The notes under the pieces were generated by a model. It did no database searches, was not told the DNA's origin, and was given only the letters and a program-made list of their open reading frames with translations. This document shows, in pieces, positions 21,477 to 32,265 of a stretch of DNA of 64,000 nucleotides. Within the stretch, counting starts at the first letter, position 1. Each line of letters opens with the position of its first letter. A program made the position numbers and the translations under genes. This DNA is from Yarrowia lipolytica (taxonomy: Eukaryota > Ascomycota > Dipodascomycetes > Dipodascales), in assembly GCF_001761485.1 (NCBI RefSeq), contig NC_090772.1:744001-808000 (forward strand), written 5' to 3'.

Positions 21477-21580
21477 GACAAGTTGTGTAAAGGAAGGACA
21501 AGTTGTGTAAAGGAAGGACAAGTTGTGTAAAGGAAGGACAAGTTGTGTAAAGGAAGGACAAGTTGTGTAAAGAAAGGACA
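21477..21580. repeat. 20-bp tandem repeat, 5.2 copies
   Basis: The unit is GACAAGTTGTGTAAAGGAAG. The first four copies are identical, and the fifth differs by one base (AAAGAAAG). It lies 160 bases downstream of the OLE1 stop codon. Confidence 0.95.
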
Positions 21581-22309
21581 ATGATTTGATTCTACAGTCT
21601 CGTACTGACTGACTAGCTTGACCAATGGCTATTTCTCTGAGGGAAAGGAGTCGTTTGAAGTAGAGGGTATAGATGATGTGGGAACAAGGCGAGATCAAAT
21701 CAGAAGTGGTGTTCATGTGTAACACAGTCAGCTAGAAGTAAAAAGAACTGGAGAGAGTGATGAGATTGTTGAATAAGTGGGGATGGGATCAGTGCCTGAA
21801 CTTGTACTTCAAGAAGACTGTTTAGTTTGGGAAGTCGGTCGCCACGACAATTGAAGGCTTATAATGAGCCCAGAATCAGCATGACAAACATGGGGAGTTC
21901 ACCCTTTGGTGGGATTTGCAAGCGAATAGCAAATATAATGTCTCAGCTACCGTCCTGTTGGTTTCTCAGAACCTATTGAAGGGCATGGAAGGGCCAAGAT
22001 ACCGGAGATTGTGTGGCATTTTCTGGACAGTGAAGAGTTCTGGGAACTTCAATAATTTGTTCGACGTACTCATTGGAGACGTTTCAATTGCTTTCCACAG
22101 GAATATATTTCCACCACCATCTCTGGAAGAAGAACCATCCCATACACTGTCCTAGTATGGCAGACCCACTGGACCGACTTGGACGAGACAATAAGAGATC
22201 CAGTTTGCTTGTACTTGTACTTGTACTTGAAACCAGTCTACAAACAGAATCCATTCTCCATTCAAAGTAACAGTTACTCTTGAAAACATCCTCTACCACT
22301 TCCAGGTTG

Positions 22310-22359
22310 TTTTATTTTTTTATTTTATTTTATTTTATTTTATTTTATTTTTTATTTTT
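22310..22359. repeat. (TTTTA)n pentanucleotide repeat
   Basis: About nine copies of TTTTA with slight length variation. Confidence 0.9.
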
Positions 22360-23026
22360 GTTTCAACTCAAAACTTCCCCAACAGTCAAACCCCAACAGC
22401 TCGCGGTTATCTCCGCCTATCTCCGCACCAACATAGCTGATCTTGCGATGAACATCTGTGACAAGACCATGTCGTCAAAGCGCCTCGAACTTGGTCTCCG
22501 GCCCGAAACCAGACCAGTTCGAACTATCGCCTGTCAAAAGCACCAATCAACGGCCAGACATTAACACTTCCGGGTAACTCCAGTACCGAGTTGGTCCAAT
22601 GGTTCTCGGTGATGTCACGGGAGCGGCGCCGAAAATCGCCACCAAAACACGTCCATCTAGTTACTCACGAGATCCGGATCTGAAAATTTCGGCCTCGTGC
22701 TTCCAAAATGTTCATTGGGACTACTATTCGAGGAACCAGTTGTAGGTTCAGATGGGATTGAGATATTGGAGTTAAGTCGTGAGTGAAAAACTGTTTTTGT
22801 GGGTCGGTCTAACGGGCGATGCGTAGTGAAAAGTGCAGATTTTATGAGATTATCAAGTTATTTCTGATTCGCTGATTCAGAATCTGTTTTCAGCTTCTTT
22901 CTAGCACCTCTACACCGTGCACAACGGCTCACCTGTCGCCCCATTACGTCATCCGGACTAACTTTTGCATTCTCCCAAACACGTTAATTCTACTCCATCA
23001 CACGCTCCACGCTACAAAACGCTGCA

Positions 23027-24013
23027 ATGACGTCCTACTACGACGGTGTGGGTTTTCTGGCCATCTGCGGCAAGGCCGAGTCGCCCGAGCCGCTGCAATT
23101 TGTGCCCCAGCCCCGGGTTGCGCCCCCCAGACGAACCCGACTCAATGAGTTTGCGCCGTATCCGACTTTCCGACACACTCCGGCTGTGCTCCAACGGCCC
23201 AACCAGCACCCGTATCTCACCCATCAACCGGCGCACTACACGCCCCATGGGATCGCGGCGTCCGGACCCAGCGGAGGACCCGGAGGACCCGCTCCTGGGC
23301 CTGGAGGAGGCCCCCCACCAGCTCCACCACAGCAGCAGGTCCAGCAGCAGCAGGTCCAGCAGATGCCTGTGGCGTCGCAGAGCCCCGTGAGCCAGCATTT
23401 GGGCGGGGCCCCCGCAGGAACGCCTCCCCTGACCGCGGCCATGTCACCCGTGCCACGTCAGCAGCTCCCTCGGGCTCCTCAGCAGCAAGTGGGGACTCCT
23501 GGCGGCGCCGGGTTCTCAGCTGAGGTGGCAGTCGCCGTGGGGGCCCAGCAGTCGCCCGAGGGCCTGATGCACGGGACTCGGGCCACCCCGTCGCCCAACA
23601 TGCGGGCGCTGTCCATGACGCCCCGGCGAGACTCGTTGCCCGGTAACACGAGCTCCGGGTCGGCCACCCCTCGACACTCGGCGTCCGCGCACAAGTCCGG
23701 CCGCATCTCCACGGCCATGCATCCGGACCCCAAGCAGCAGTACAAGACGGAGGAGTGCAACATTTGCGGCCGGCCATTCAAGGGTCCCAAGGCCAGTACG
23801 CACAAGCAGCAGCACATTCGACGGCTGCATCCAGAGTCGTACATGCCCAAAAGAGGCGGCAAGAAAAAGGTGGATAATCGAGAAAACAGTGTGGAGAGCA
23901 TGCCACCTAGCCAGAGCCAGAGCCCGCAGCAGAGTGGTGGAGGAGGGTTTTATTCGGGAGATTTGGCAAACGTGGCGAACGTGGCGAATGCAGCGATGCA
24001 ATTTCCTCAGTAA
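23027..24013 (+). CDS. Low-complexity protein with one C2H2-like zinc finger
   Basis: The protein has 328 residues. Most are Pro/Gln/Gly/Ser-rich and probably disordered, including a Gly-Pro run (about 80-100) and Gln-rich stretches (101-113). A single zinc-finger-like motif lies near residues 244-268: Cys244, Cys247, then His259, His263 and His268. The spacing (CX2C-X11-HX3H or CX2C-X15-HX4H) differs from the usual C2H2 form. A basic patch follows (275-283, KRGGKKKVD). These features suggest a nuclear, DNA- or RNA-binding regulator, but no ortholog is recognised. GC is high and codon use resembles the neighbours. The first ATG follows an ACGCTGCA leader. A hairpin lies about 60 bases past the stop codon. 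Confidence 0.7.
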   Translation: MTSYYDGVGFLAICGKAESPEPLQFVPQPRVAPPRRTRLNEFAPYPTFRHTPAVLQRPNQHPYLTHQPAHYTPHGIAASGPSGGPGGPAPGPGGGPPPAPPQQQVQQQQVQQMPVASQSPVSQHLGGAPAGTPPLTAAMSPVPRQQLPRAPQQQVGTPGGAGFSAEVAVAVGAQQSPEGLMHGTRATPSPNMRALSMTPRRDSLPGNTSSGSATPRHSASAHKSGRISTAMHPDPKQQYKTEECNICGRPFKGPKASTHKQQHIRRLHPESYMPKRGGKKKVDNRENSVESMPPSQSQSPQQSGGGGFYSGDLANVANVANAAMQFPQ

Positions 24014-24073
24014 CCAACGGACCGTAGCGACGTTGTGTTACTGAAATGAAATATGAGATGACGAGTAACGCGA

Positions 24074-24098
24074 GTTATACCATGGAGTATGGTATAAC
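24074..24098. other. Perfect 9-bp inverted repeat (hairpin)
   Basis: GTTATACCA and TGGTATAAC are separated by seven bases, about 60 bases after the stop codon of the C2H2-like gene. It is flanked by direct copies of ACGAGTAA. It could shape the mRNA 3' end, or be a protein-binding palindrome. Confidence 0.7.
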
Positions 24099-24916
24099 GA
24101 GTAATACTAGTTGCATCATCATGTCTGATGGTTTTGATCAGCTTTTGGTTGCTTTGATCTGTGTGTCACTTTTGGTGATGTTCTTCACTCCACCAAAGTT
24201 ACGTCTGGTTGATTGCAACCGCCTACATTAGTTATGACTTGTGCGGATCACCGCTCGCACAGGTACTGTAGACAAATAGGACTAATTTATATGTATAGTA
24301 GTAAGGAGATTGAAATGTAGGGTTGAGGCGAGTGGAAGGGGTGACTGATGGAATCAATTCGCGTTAAGGGAACAGATCTTGGTCGAAAAAGTGGGATAGT
24401 GAGTGCACCATTTGTACGAGTAGTGTGACAGAGATGTGACGTGATGTGGAGCAAGTACTTCATTTTCAGAGCACGACAGCAGAAGATGAAACGAGGACAG
24501 CAAGCGGTTGGAGTGGTCTGAAAGGTCGATTCAACACTCGGTCTTCTAAATATTTATTTTACAAAGTACAAGTACAGTTCGGCGCTAGGAAGTATCTACT
24601 GGACATATACGTTGGTGTACAGAAGTATCCATAGCGAAGAACGGTGGGGATCCTGAAGAAGTCGAACGACCAGCTCGTCAGATGCTGTTACAAGTACAGT
24701 CAACATTCCTTTTCTTGTTCCAAGACTTAGTCAGCGTTCTAACGGCAGTGTCCATTCTTAGATAGACAGACGCCGGAACCTCAGAACGACGCACTGGGGG
24801 ATATGTGGTTGAATATCCGAAGATTACAATGATAATTCGTTTACCAGTCTCTTGGAATGACGGGTTTTGAAGTGTATTAGTCAACAAGTAGACTGTTTGT
24901 CTAAGACGGACGGAAT

Positions 24917-24960
24917 AGCTACGAGCAGAATGGCTACGAGCAGAATGGCTACGAGCAGAA
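24917..24960. repeat. 15-bp tandem repeat, 3 copies
   Basis: The unit is GGCTACGAGCAGAAT. The first copy differs by one base. Confidence 0.85.
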
Positions 24961-27900
24961 CAGGGCTTCAATGGTGATAATGTAATGGAGATAATGGGAG
25001 TCTTAGTCCGTGCAGAAGCTGTTTATTTGACAAATATTTTGAACTCTCCAAACTTCCAACTTCTCTCAAACCGGCCGTAGATGCCATTGTCTCCACATAG
25101 AGCTCTGCAGCATGCTCCAAGACAGTCTCACATATCCTTTTCGTACCATGTCCACAGCCGTATCCGAACTTAAGAGCAGTTTATATCCCTCTACAGCTCT
25201 ATTCAGAGTGACTCAGAGGGTTCAATCTATGTCGAGACGGTACTAGTGAGACAGGATACAGGGGTCTAAGCACATAATGTAGTGCCCCTGAGACCAATGC
25301 ACTGCCTCAGTCAGCTCAATTGTCAACTCCAATCCTTTCAATCAACAGTTTAGTGATTGATATCTTACTGTATTGGTCCAACAGACAACTATCGAGACTC
25401 TTACAAGTACCGGCTCCACAAAGAATGTTCTTATGTAGCCTACTTGCAGTAGAAAGCCAGATGAAGCTGTAGTATACCGGTTGATCAATGATTCGAAATG
25501 GGGTTGGTGCGCCGACTGATATCTTCTGTCGGTAAAATCACCACAACTTGGTTCCCTCTTGGCCCAACTTGCTTCTCAGATGCCGACGTCTTGAAGCAGT
25601 TGTGACTCAAGAAACAAATTGTGGCTACACTCCCTGGTCTTCTATACGAGTGCTTAGCCCTTCTGAGTCAAAGGCAGTACTCCCTCTTTTTGCAGATGGA
25701 AAACACCCAGGAGGGGACTGAAAACAATGTGTGGCAGAAAGTCATGCCATTAGCCGCACTTCAACCCCGCTTTTCATTTCAGCACATGCCATTGCTGATG
25801 AGACGCTATGCACCATTCCGTCTCCGTTCTCCTTTCTCTTTCTTGTGGCACCTGTGTTTGTTTGTGTGTTTTTTACTGAGGAGCAGATGCCATTGTTTGG
25901 GTTTGTCATTATCGGGAATCGGTGATGCCGGTGGTGAGTACGGACGGCGATGCTGAAGCTGGCTGGAGTTGGGGAAAGCTAGATGAGACTGAGACCGAGC
26001 CTGACATGTCTGGGGTGGATATTTTATCATGTTTTTTGTGAATATATCTGAATTGTGCACCACCTCTTTTTCCCTCAGCCAGATGAACGACTCCGTGGAC
26101 CCTGCCCTGCCTTGCTTTTTCGTGGCCCTGCTTCTAGACCGCGGGATTTGAGTTGGGCGGTTTCGGCAGCACCCGCCCGAGATTTGGCCAACTGCACAAG
26201 TGATACTAAGAGGCGAATCAACTAATGAGTCGATTTTGCGCAGAATGCACTTTTCAGAATTGCTGTTGACCTCGTCCTCACCGTTCTACAGCCGTCCCAA
26301 ATCGCGCACCAAAGTTTTGCTTTTTCCAACTGAGCCGAATTTCAAGGTGCGCCAAAAAAGCAAACAAGACCCTACAAGAGAAATTGTTTGACAAGGTGTA
26401 ATTGTAAATACGGCAGATCGTCGCTGAGACAGGCTACAAGCACGAGTCCAGCAATGGGAGAGATCTGAGGGACCGTGGGGCGCTATTGATGGTCGGTTAA
26501 CAAGTGATTTCAGTGTACGTCCATGTTGCGCCTGTGTTCTCGCCTGTTCTCGCCTGTTTTCCACTAAAAGTCACACTAATGCCATGTTCATGGGTGCGTG
26601 GGCGTATAGACGGAAGTTGGCGGAAAGATGAGGACTGCACGTGTTGAAAACACCAACTACTCGCATAGTAGTTGAGAAAATCAGATTTCACAACACTTTC
26701 CAATGCCCCGAAGCCTTGAATATTACCTTGGACCCCACCCACCCACCCACTCTGAACCTTGCCAGCCTTGTTATCGTCATTATCGTGGTTGGAGAAGATA
26801 CACTTTGTAGGAGGGATGGCACCGAAGAGCAGCTTTCGTGGCACGAATCGAAAGCCCACGGGCCATGTTGTTGAATCATGTTGTTTGTGTCTGATAGTTT
26901 TGTTCCTGGTTCCGTTTATTCCGTGTGGACGACACATGGAGACAGATACATTATTGCACGGTAATAATACTGTGCTGATACTCGTACAGGGCTTGTCAGA
27001 TGCAGTTACAGTACAGTGCCACTGCGGAACGAACATGGTCACTGCTCGAGGAGACATGTGGCACGGGGAACAAAGATTCTATTCACCCCTCTTCTGTTCA
27101 CCATGTCCAAGTCGGTTTATATTCTCCGTGCAAAGTTTGACAGCGGGGAGTAGAAGGGAGGACTTCAGCAGACACAGTATGTACTGTACATACATGCATA
27201 CGACTGGTTAGTTAGTGGGGGATATTGAGTTCGAACTTGTGGCGAAAGGTGTCTCGAGAGTCTCCAATTCGAGTTTCCGGGCAACTGGCGACCGCGGTCT
27301 CCAATCAATTCACATAATCAACGTTCTTTTTCGCAGTTTTTTTCTTCTTCATACATATAACCGTTGATTTGCTACGAGGAAGCCACTGATCAGCAGTGTC
27401 TCAAAACGTTGTGCTGGGACAATCTTATTGTGTGGAGTTTAATGCAGTGCAGGTAGTGTTTTAGGGACTGACTAGCACCTAGAAGGATGTATAATGGGTG
27501 GGATTTTGACTGGGGAAAGATTGTCGATGCTCAAATAGTGGTGTGAACAGTTGATTTAGTCATGGTCCACCTCGTTTTACAATTTATTCGATTTTTCAGC
27601 CGGTTTCTGGCCGCCCACTGTGCCCGCAAAATAGGCTCCATGCAGTGTGATTATAAAAAAAAGCAGAGAGAGTTAGTGTTGCGACTCTAAGCATCAAAAC
27701 GGCGGAGGGAGGTCCAGGTCTGTGCAGAGCCCCAGCGGCTGTGGTTTAATCTTCAGAGAAGCACCGGAAAAGAGGTTCGGAAACTAACATTTCGAAAAGA
27801 CAAACTGTGGACTCCGATCGAGACGATCCGCCGTTATCCACACATACTCCCGAGCCGCACTCCCTCTCCTCCTCCCCACCACCACGACACACTAGCCCGT

Positions 27901-28108
27901 TACGGCGGTAGAATGGGCGGAAAGTGACGCAGGTGAGATTTGACTTGCAGCGACCCACAGAGCGACATACTGCTACGAGTGATCGAGCGACATCGACACA
28001 ACGTGGTGTTGGCACCCCAGTAGAAGGAGACACGCCCGGCAGCTCTCCGCGACACAGACAGAAAGGACCCAAGATAGACACGAGATTTAAACACTAGTCT
28101 CTTCTTCC

Positions 28109-28153
28109 ACACACACACATACACTCACACTCACACACACACACACACACACG
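28109..28153. repeat. (CA)n tract in the 5' leader
   Basis: CA dinucleotides interrupted by CACT and CATA variants end about 24 bases before the ATG of the zinc-finger/MHR gene. Confidence 0.9.
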
Positions 28154-28176
28154 CCCAACCACCCACTTCATACACG

Positions 28177-31065
28177 ATGGATCAGAAGACGGGCTTTTCG
28201 GCCATGCCTCGGGCGACCCCGGAGTACGGCAGTGACGGCGAGCAGCCCAAGAAACGGCCCCGAAGATCGCGCAAGGGCCTGGAGAAATCATTTGCATGCG
28301 AAGAACCCGGCTGCGACAAACGGTTCACCAGGGCAGAACACCTGTCCCGACACCAGCTCAACCACAGACCCAAGGAGATCTTCCCGTGCCAGTTCCCAGG
28401 ATGCACAAAGACGTTTGTGAGAGCAGACCTACGCTCCCGACACGCCCAGCGCCACGAGAAGGGAGATGGGGGCTACGGAGTTAAGATGGAAGACGATCTG
28501 CCCGAGTTGAAACAGCCAGTAGTACAACAGCAACCAGCACAAACGCAGCCATTATCAGGAGGACCAGCGCTAGGAGGAGGTCCGCCAGGAGCTGGACCGG
28601 GAGGACAGAGCCAGGGTCAAGGACCCCACGGACTTAGTCCAGGAGGACAGACACCGTTGCCTTTACCAGGACTAGGAGCTCCAATGGGACACATTCCCAC
28701 CACGAACATGGCCAGTGTAAACAATCCACCAATTCCGTCACTAGGCTACCTACCTCCCCAACCTCCTCTCGGACAACACGCTCTGAGTCCAAACGGACCG
28801 CCAAACGGCCCCCCTAGCATCCCTAACAACAACATTTCTAGCATGCCCAATGTGCCTCCGCAAGTGCCTACTCAAGGAGGTTCTGCTCCGCTTAATTCTG
28901 GCATGATGAATCCGGGCATGTCCAACTACCTGCCTGTCAACAGTCCTGGAACAGGTATTGATATGGACAACACTCTTCCCCCTCTCAGCAACAATACTCT
29001 ACTGGTTAACGCTCTGGATATGGATATGCGCTCGAAACTGCACTCTACCAGAGCTTTACCCAAGCCCTGGCAACCCGACGAAATCCCTAGTCCACGACCC
29101 ATGTTCTCGTTTGATCAGATGACCGACTACGATTTGAACGCCGAGTCATCGCAACTTTTATCATGGCTCTTTGGAGACTCGTCTTCGCTGTCCGAGCAGT
29201 TTGACTCTCCCGCCTCCCAGGCCACTTTTTCGCCTCCCTCGCCAATGGCAGAAGACCTGACCATCTCCGAGGAGAAACAAAAGGAGCTTATCAGCGTGAT
29301 CCCATCGATAGCAGACGACCCTAACATTGTCAACTTGTCCAAGTACTTACTTCGATTCTGGGATGTCATTAATGCCCAAATTGACGTGATTCACCGAGGC
29401 ACTTTCCGAGTCAACTCATCCCCTCCAGGCCTACTGTGGTCCATGATTCTCATGGGAGCTGGCCTGGACGGTAATCAGACGTTTGCAAACAAAATTAGTC
29501 ATCCCCTCCGATGGATTCTGTTTGCATCTCCTGATTGTCAGCCGCCTGCAAAACTGTGGGTCTTCCAAGCACTCATGATTCTCGAGTGCTACGAGAAGAT
29601 GTACACAGACCGAATCCTACACGAACGAGGCCACGTGCACCATGCCACGACCATCCAACTCATGCGACGATCCTCCGTCTTTATGGGCACCATTGACGAC
29701 CACTTTGACTACTACGATTCCGCAGATAGCAGAGATACCAGTATTTATGATCAGCGAATCAAGGTGGAGTCGTTCAAGCGGGTCGCCTATCTCGCCTTTT
29801 GTCTTGATGTACTTCATTCCGTCACTTTTGGACACACTCCCGCTGTTTCAGCGCACGAAATCCGACTACAATTGCCTGATGAGGCGTTGTGGAACAGTAG
29901 TGAGTCGTTCGACAACAATGGAGACCGGACTGATGCAGTAGATACCCCCCTGACTCCATCAAGAGGCAAGCCAAGGGCTCCTGGAGTTGGAAAGCCGCCT
30001 CCAACTTTCCTGTCCGCCCTCAAACGCGTGCTTAATAAGCAACATGTGGACGTGAAGCCCTTTGGACGCCACGTACTTCTATTTGGATTGATGTCGGTCG
30101 CCATTCAAATGCAGCAGCGTGATTTGCAGGCCAGCAGTATTGGCTGGAAGAGTCGAAAGCCGTGGAAGGAGATCTTGTCGCGCTCCTACGACTTTTGGGC
30201 ACATGAGTATGGTCTGGCGAATACTTGCGGTCCTCTTCCTCATTTGCATCCCCGCATGAACATTCCCAATCTCGGATTATCTATTGGAGAGTTCCCTCCC
30301 GATTTCCTCAACGCCTTCTCCGTGACTTTGCCCCAGCAACAACAAGCTCTTTCCGATGCCCTTTCTCTTTCGGCTCTTCACATCTACCATCTTGGATCGA
30401 TAGTGTTGCATCTTTCGCCGCACGATTTCCAGATCTTTGCTGGCGTGCCTCGAATGTTGACAGTGAAAATGCGTCAAGCGCAGTACGACGCTACTAACGC
30501 TCGTATGCACGAATGGGCACGTACCGAGCCTGGCAGTATTGCTGTTTGGCATGCTATTCGGATTCTCCGAGATGTCTTCCTGGACGGACCTAACGAGCTC
30601 ACGTACAAGGGACATCTTGATCCTGTGATTCAGCGACCTCACAGTGTAACCATGGCTGCCCTGGCTCTCTGGGCGTTTGTGTTTGTCAACTCTGGATGTG
30701 AGGATCATGCCATGGCGTTGTACAAAGATCCCAATGTTCGGCTGACGGCCGAGAAGGGCAAGATCACCGAGTGGGGCTCAGAGATGCTCACGCGCAGCGA
30801 GGAGCGGCCCATCAACAGCTATGTGCCCAAGGAGGATGGCTACGAGTATTTGAAGCGGCTGTCGGGTCTGTCTCCTGTTGAGATCCGAACAGCCCCGAAC
30901 CTGCAGAACATCATTGGTCTGTTGCAGGTGATTTGGAAGGCTATTGAAAAGGTGCAATGGGAGATTCTGCAGGAGCTGAGTCGGCTGCTTCAGCATTGTA
31001 TGGAGCGAAGCCGGGGCAAGCAGCAGCAAAAGTGCGACTTTATGGTCGTTTGGAGATCCAGATAG
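28177..31065 (+). CDS. C2H2 zinc-finger transcription factor with fungal MHR domain
   Basis: This 962-residue protein is a probable nuclear, sequence-specific regulator. A basic stretch (25-33, KKRPRRSRK) precedes two classical C2H2 fingers: Cys41, Cys46, His59, His63 and Cys71, Cys76, His89, His93. The finger helices, FTRAEHLSRHQLNH and FVRADLRSRHAQRH, are typical of ascomycete regulators. A long Pro/Gln/Gly/Asn-rich linker follows (about 105-300). From about 370 the protein resembles the fungal-specific transcription factor (middle homology) domain usually found with Zn2Cys6 fingers, including LSKYLLRFWDVINAQIDVIH. This two-finger plus MHR layout is known from fungal regulators such as the Rsf2/Tda9 and Klf1 types; which one cannot be decided here. 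The start is chosen as the first ATG after the CA tract. The long upstream region suggests complex control. Confidence 0.85.
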   Translation: MDQKTGFSAMPRATPEYGSDGEQPKKRPRRSRKGLEKSFACEEPGCDKRFTRAEHLSRHQLNHRPKEIFPCQFPGCTKTFVRADLRSRHAQRHEKGDGGYGVKMEDDLPELKQPVVQQQPAQTQPLSGGPALGGGPPGAGPGGQSQGQGPHGLSPGGQTPLPLPGLGAPMGHIPTTNMASVNNPPIPSLGYLPPQPPLGQHALSPNGPPNGPPSIPNNNISSMPNVPPQVPTQGGSAPLNSGMMNPGMSNYLPVNSPGTGIDMDNTLPPLSNNTLLVNALDMDMRSKLHSTRALPKPWQPDEIPSPRPMFSFDQMTDYDLNAESSQLLSWLFGDSSSLSEQFDSPASQATFSPPSPMAEDLTISEEKQKELISVIPSIADDPNIVNLSKYLLRFWDVINAQIDVIHRGTFRVNSSPPGLLWSMILMGAGLDGNQTFANKISHPLRWILFASPDCQPPAKLWVFQALMILECYEKMYTDRILHERGHVHHATTIQLMRRSSVFMGTIDDHFDYYDSADSRDTSIYDQRIKVESFKRVAYLAFCLDVLHSVTFGHTPAVSAHEIRLQLPDEALWNSSESFDNNGDRTDAVDTPLTPSRGKPRAPGVGKPPPTFLSALKRVLNKQHVDVKPFGRHVLLFGLMSVAIQMQQRDLQASSIGWKSRKPWKEILSRSYDFWAHEYGLANTCGPLPHLHPRMNIPNLGLSIGEFPPDFLNAFSVTLPQQQQALSDALSLSALHIYHLGSIVLHLSPHDFQIFAGVPRMLTVKMRQAQYDATNARMHEWARTEPGSIAVWHAIRILRDVFLDGPNELTYKGHLDPVIQRPHSVTMAALALWAFVFVNSGCEDHAMALYKDPNVRLTAEKGKITEWGSEMLTRSEERPINSYVPKEDGYEYLKRLSGLSPVEIRTAPNLQNIIGLLQVIWKAIEKVQWEILQELSRLLQHCMERSRGKQQQKCDFMVVWRSR

Positions 31066-31375
31066 GATAGTAATGTATAATAATAGACGATGTGGGCACC
31101 AGCGCGAGATATAGAATCGAAGCAAAAGGCTTATGGTGAAGGAGTACTTATCCACTGGAAAGTACATACAGTAGTACATTGATTGATCTACTGACGTTGT
31201 ATAGATATATGCTGTTAACTGAGGGCATTTCTGTGTATACATACATACTGCAGTCCTACAGTATTGGAGCAGAGGTCTACCTCTTCCCCCTACCCCCTTC
31301 AGTTATTTGTACATATTCTATCATGGATCTGTTTCTCTATTATTTATGTTCTCCGGACGCCCATCTATGTCCTTC
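31066..31375. other. Convergent 3' region
   Basis: Short AT-rich spacer shared by the 3' ends of the regulator and coiled-coil genes. Nothing else is seen. Confidence 0.5.
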
Positions 31376-31774
31376 TCATTCAACGTCGAAATCGATCTCC
31401 GCGGAGTCTCCTGCGGCGTAGTCAAACAGGTCCTGGAGAGGCTCGAGTCTGGATTCGTTGGCAGCTCTCTGGTTGGCAATGTGGCGTTTGAGCGATGCAG
31501 AGATGAGGGTCTTTGCTCTCTGAAGCTGTTCGTTCATGTTGTGGAGCTCGCTATTGAGCTTCTGCATCCGTTGGAGCTCGTTAGTCAGTTCCTCCACCTC
31601 CTGCTCACGCATCTTGAGCTCGTTGAACAAGGTGATGACACCTGCTCGGAAGGCGAGGTCTTCGGCCGCGTCACAAATGACAGCCGAGACGGGACGGAGA
31701 CGCGGATTGTCCTCGCAGGCCTCCTTGAGAGCCAGAAAGGGGTCCTGCTTGGTGGGAGGCGTGTTGGTGATCAT
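31376..31774 (-). CDS. Small coiled-coil protein, unknown function
   Basis: The protein has 132 residues from an ATG at 31774 (MITNTPPTKQDPF). Residues about 45-100 are a heptad-like helical region rich in Glu, Leu, Gln and Asn, ending in a basic patch (about residue 103, SLKRHIANQR). An acidic C-terminus follows (AEIDFDVE). The frame is open upstream to 31870, adding 32 Ser/Thr/Asn-rich residues that look like leader sequence. No family is recognised; subunits of kinetochore, tethering or Mediator-type complexes often look like this, but nothing in the sequence chooses among them. Confidence 0.6.
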   Translation of the reverse strand: MITNTPPTKQDPFLALKEACEDNPRLRPVSAVICDAAEDLAFRAGVITLFNELKMREQEVEELTNELQRMQKLNSELHNMNEQLQRAKTLISASLKRHIANQRAANESRLEPLQDLFDYAAGDSAEIDFDVE

Positions 31775-32265
31775 TTGTGGGCTAGCTAGATAAGTGTTTA
31801 GTTGAGACAAAGAAGAAGCTATTTGTTTTGTTGTCATAAATATAGAGTTACTGGGACAACTATTTGACATACTCAGAGGTGCAGTACTGTAGATAACGCG
31901 AGAGAGAGAGAACCCGACAGACAGATGAGATGACGCGTATTGTACTTGTAAAACACAACCAATGAGCTATACAATAGTCTTGAGAACGACCCAGATTCAC
32001 TTGGATGTAATTCTTAGATTTCCCACTCAACAGTGTTCGTCTTCCTTACCATTATCTTCTGTGAACAAAACCATCCTGTATGAACAGTTACAGTAAAACG
32101 AGTACACACACAAATCCACCCCTATGTTCCTTCCACTGTCCATTTTCATATCAATATATTTATTCCTTCTCTAATTGGCCTCAATGAGGGATGTTAATAG
32201 AATCATCATGCTAAAACCATCACCACGCCATCTTCTCAGTGTACCATATTCTCATCTCTTCGGTA
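31775..32265. other. Spacer between two minus-strand genes
   Basis: It contains TACTTGTA at 31943-31950 and a GAGAGAGAG run near 31900. No gene is seen. Confidence 0.5.

Larger units (their letters stand above)
21318..23026. other. Intergenic region downstream of OLE1
   Basis: No gene is seen. It contains a five-copy 20-bp tandem repeat (21477-21580), TACAAGTA at 21448, overlapping TACTTGTA copies at 22212 and 22218, and a (TTTTA)n tract at about 22310-22359. Confidence 0.55.
24014..28176. other. 4.2-kb intergenic region upstream of the zinc-finger/MHR gene
   Basis: No convincing gene. It contains a perfect 9-bp inverted repeat at 24074-24098, a 15-bp tandem repeat (about 24917-24960), and TACAAGTA copies at 24567, 24689 and 25402. 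A (CA)n tract lies at 28109-28153, just before the next start codon. Open frames at 25621-25956, 26497-27057 and 26759-27211 overlap on both strands, have no recognisable motif and do not look coding. Part of 27700-28176 is probably the 5' leader of the regulator gene. Confidence 0.5.

Noticed and set aside
27200-27260. Possible tRNA T-arm (GAGTTCGAACTTG)
   Set aside because: The flanks do not pair as a T-stem and no A-box lies upstream. Other GTTCGA-type matches (about 577 reversed, 4261, 17640, 17710, 22484 reversed) fail in the same way.
28109-28153. CA repeat as a coding segment
   Set aside because: It lies directly before the ATG of the regulator and reads as leader sequence.
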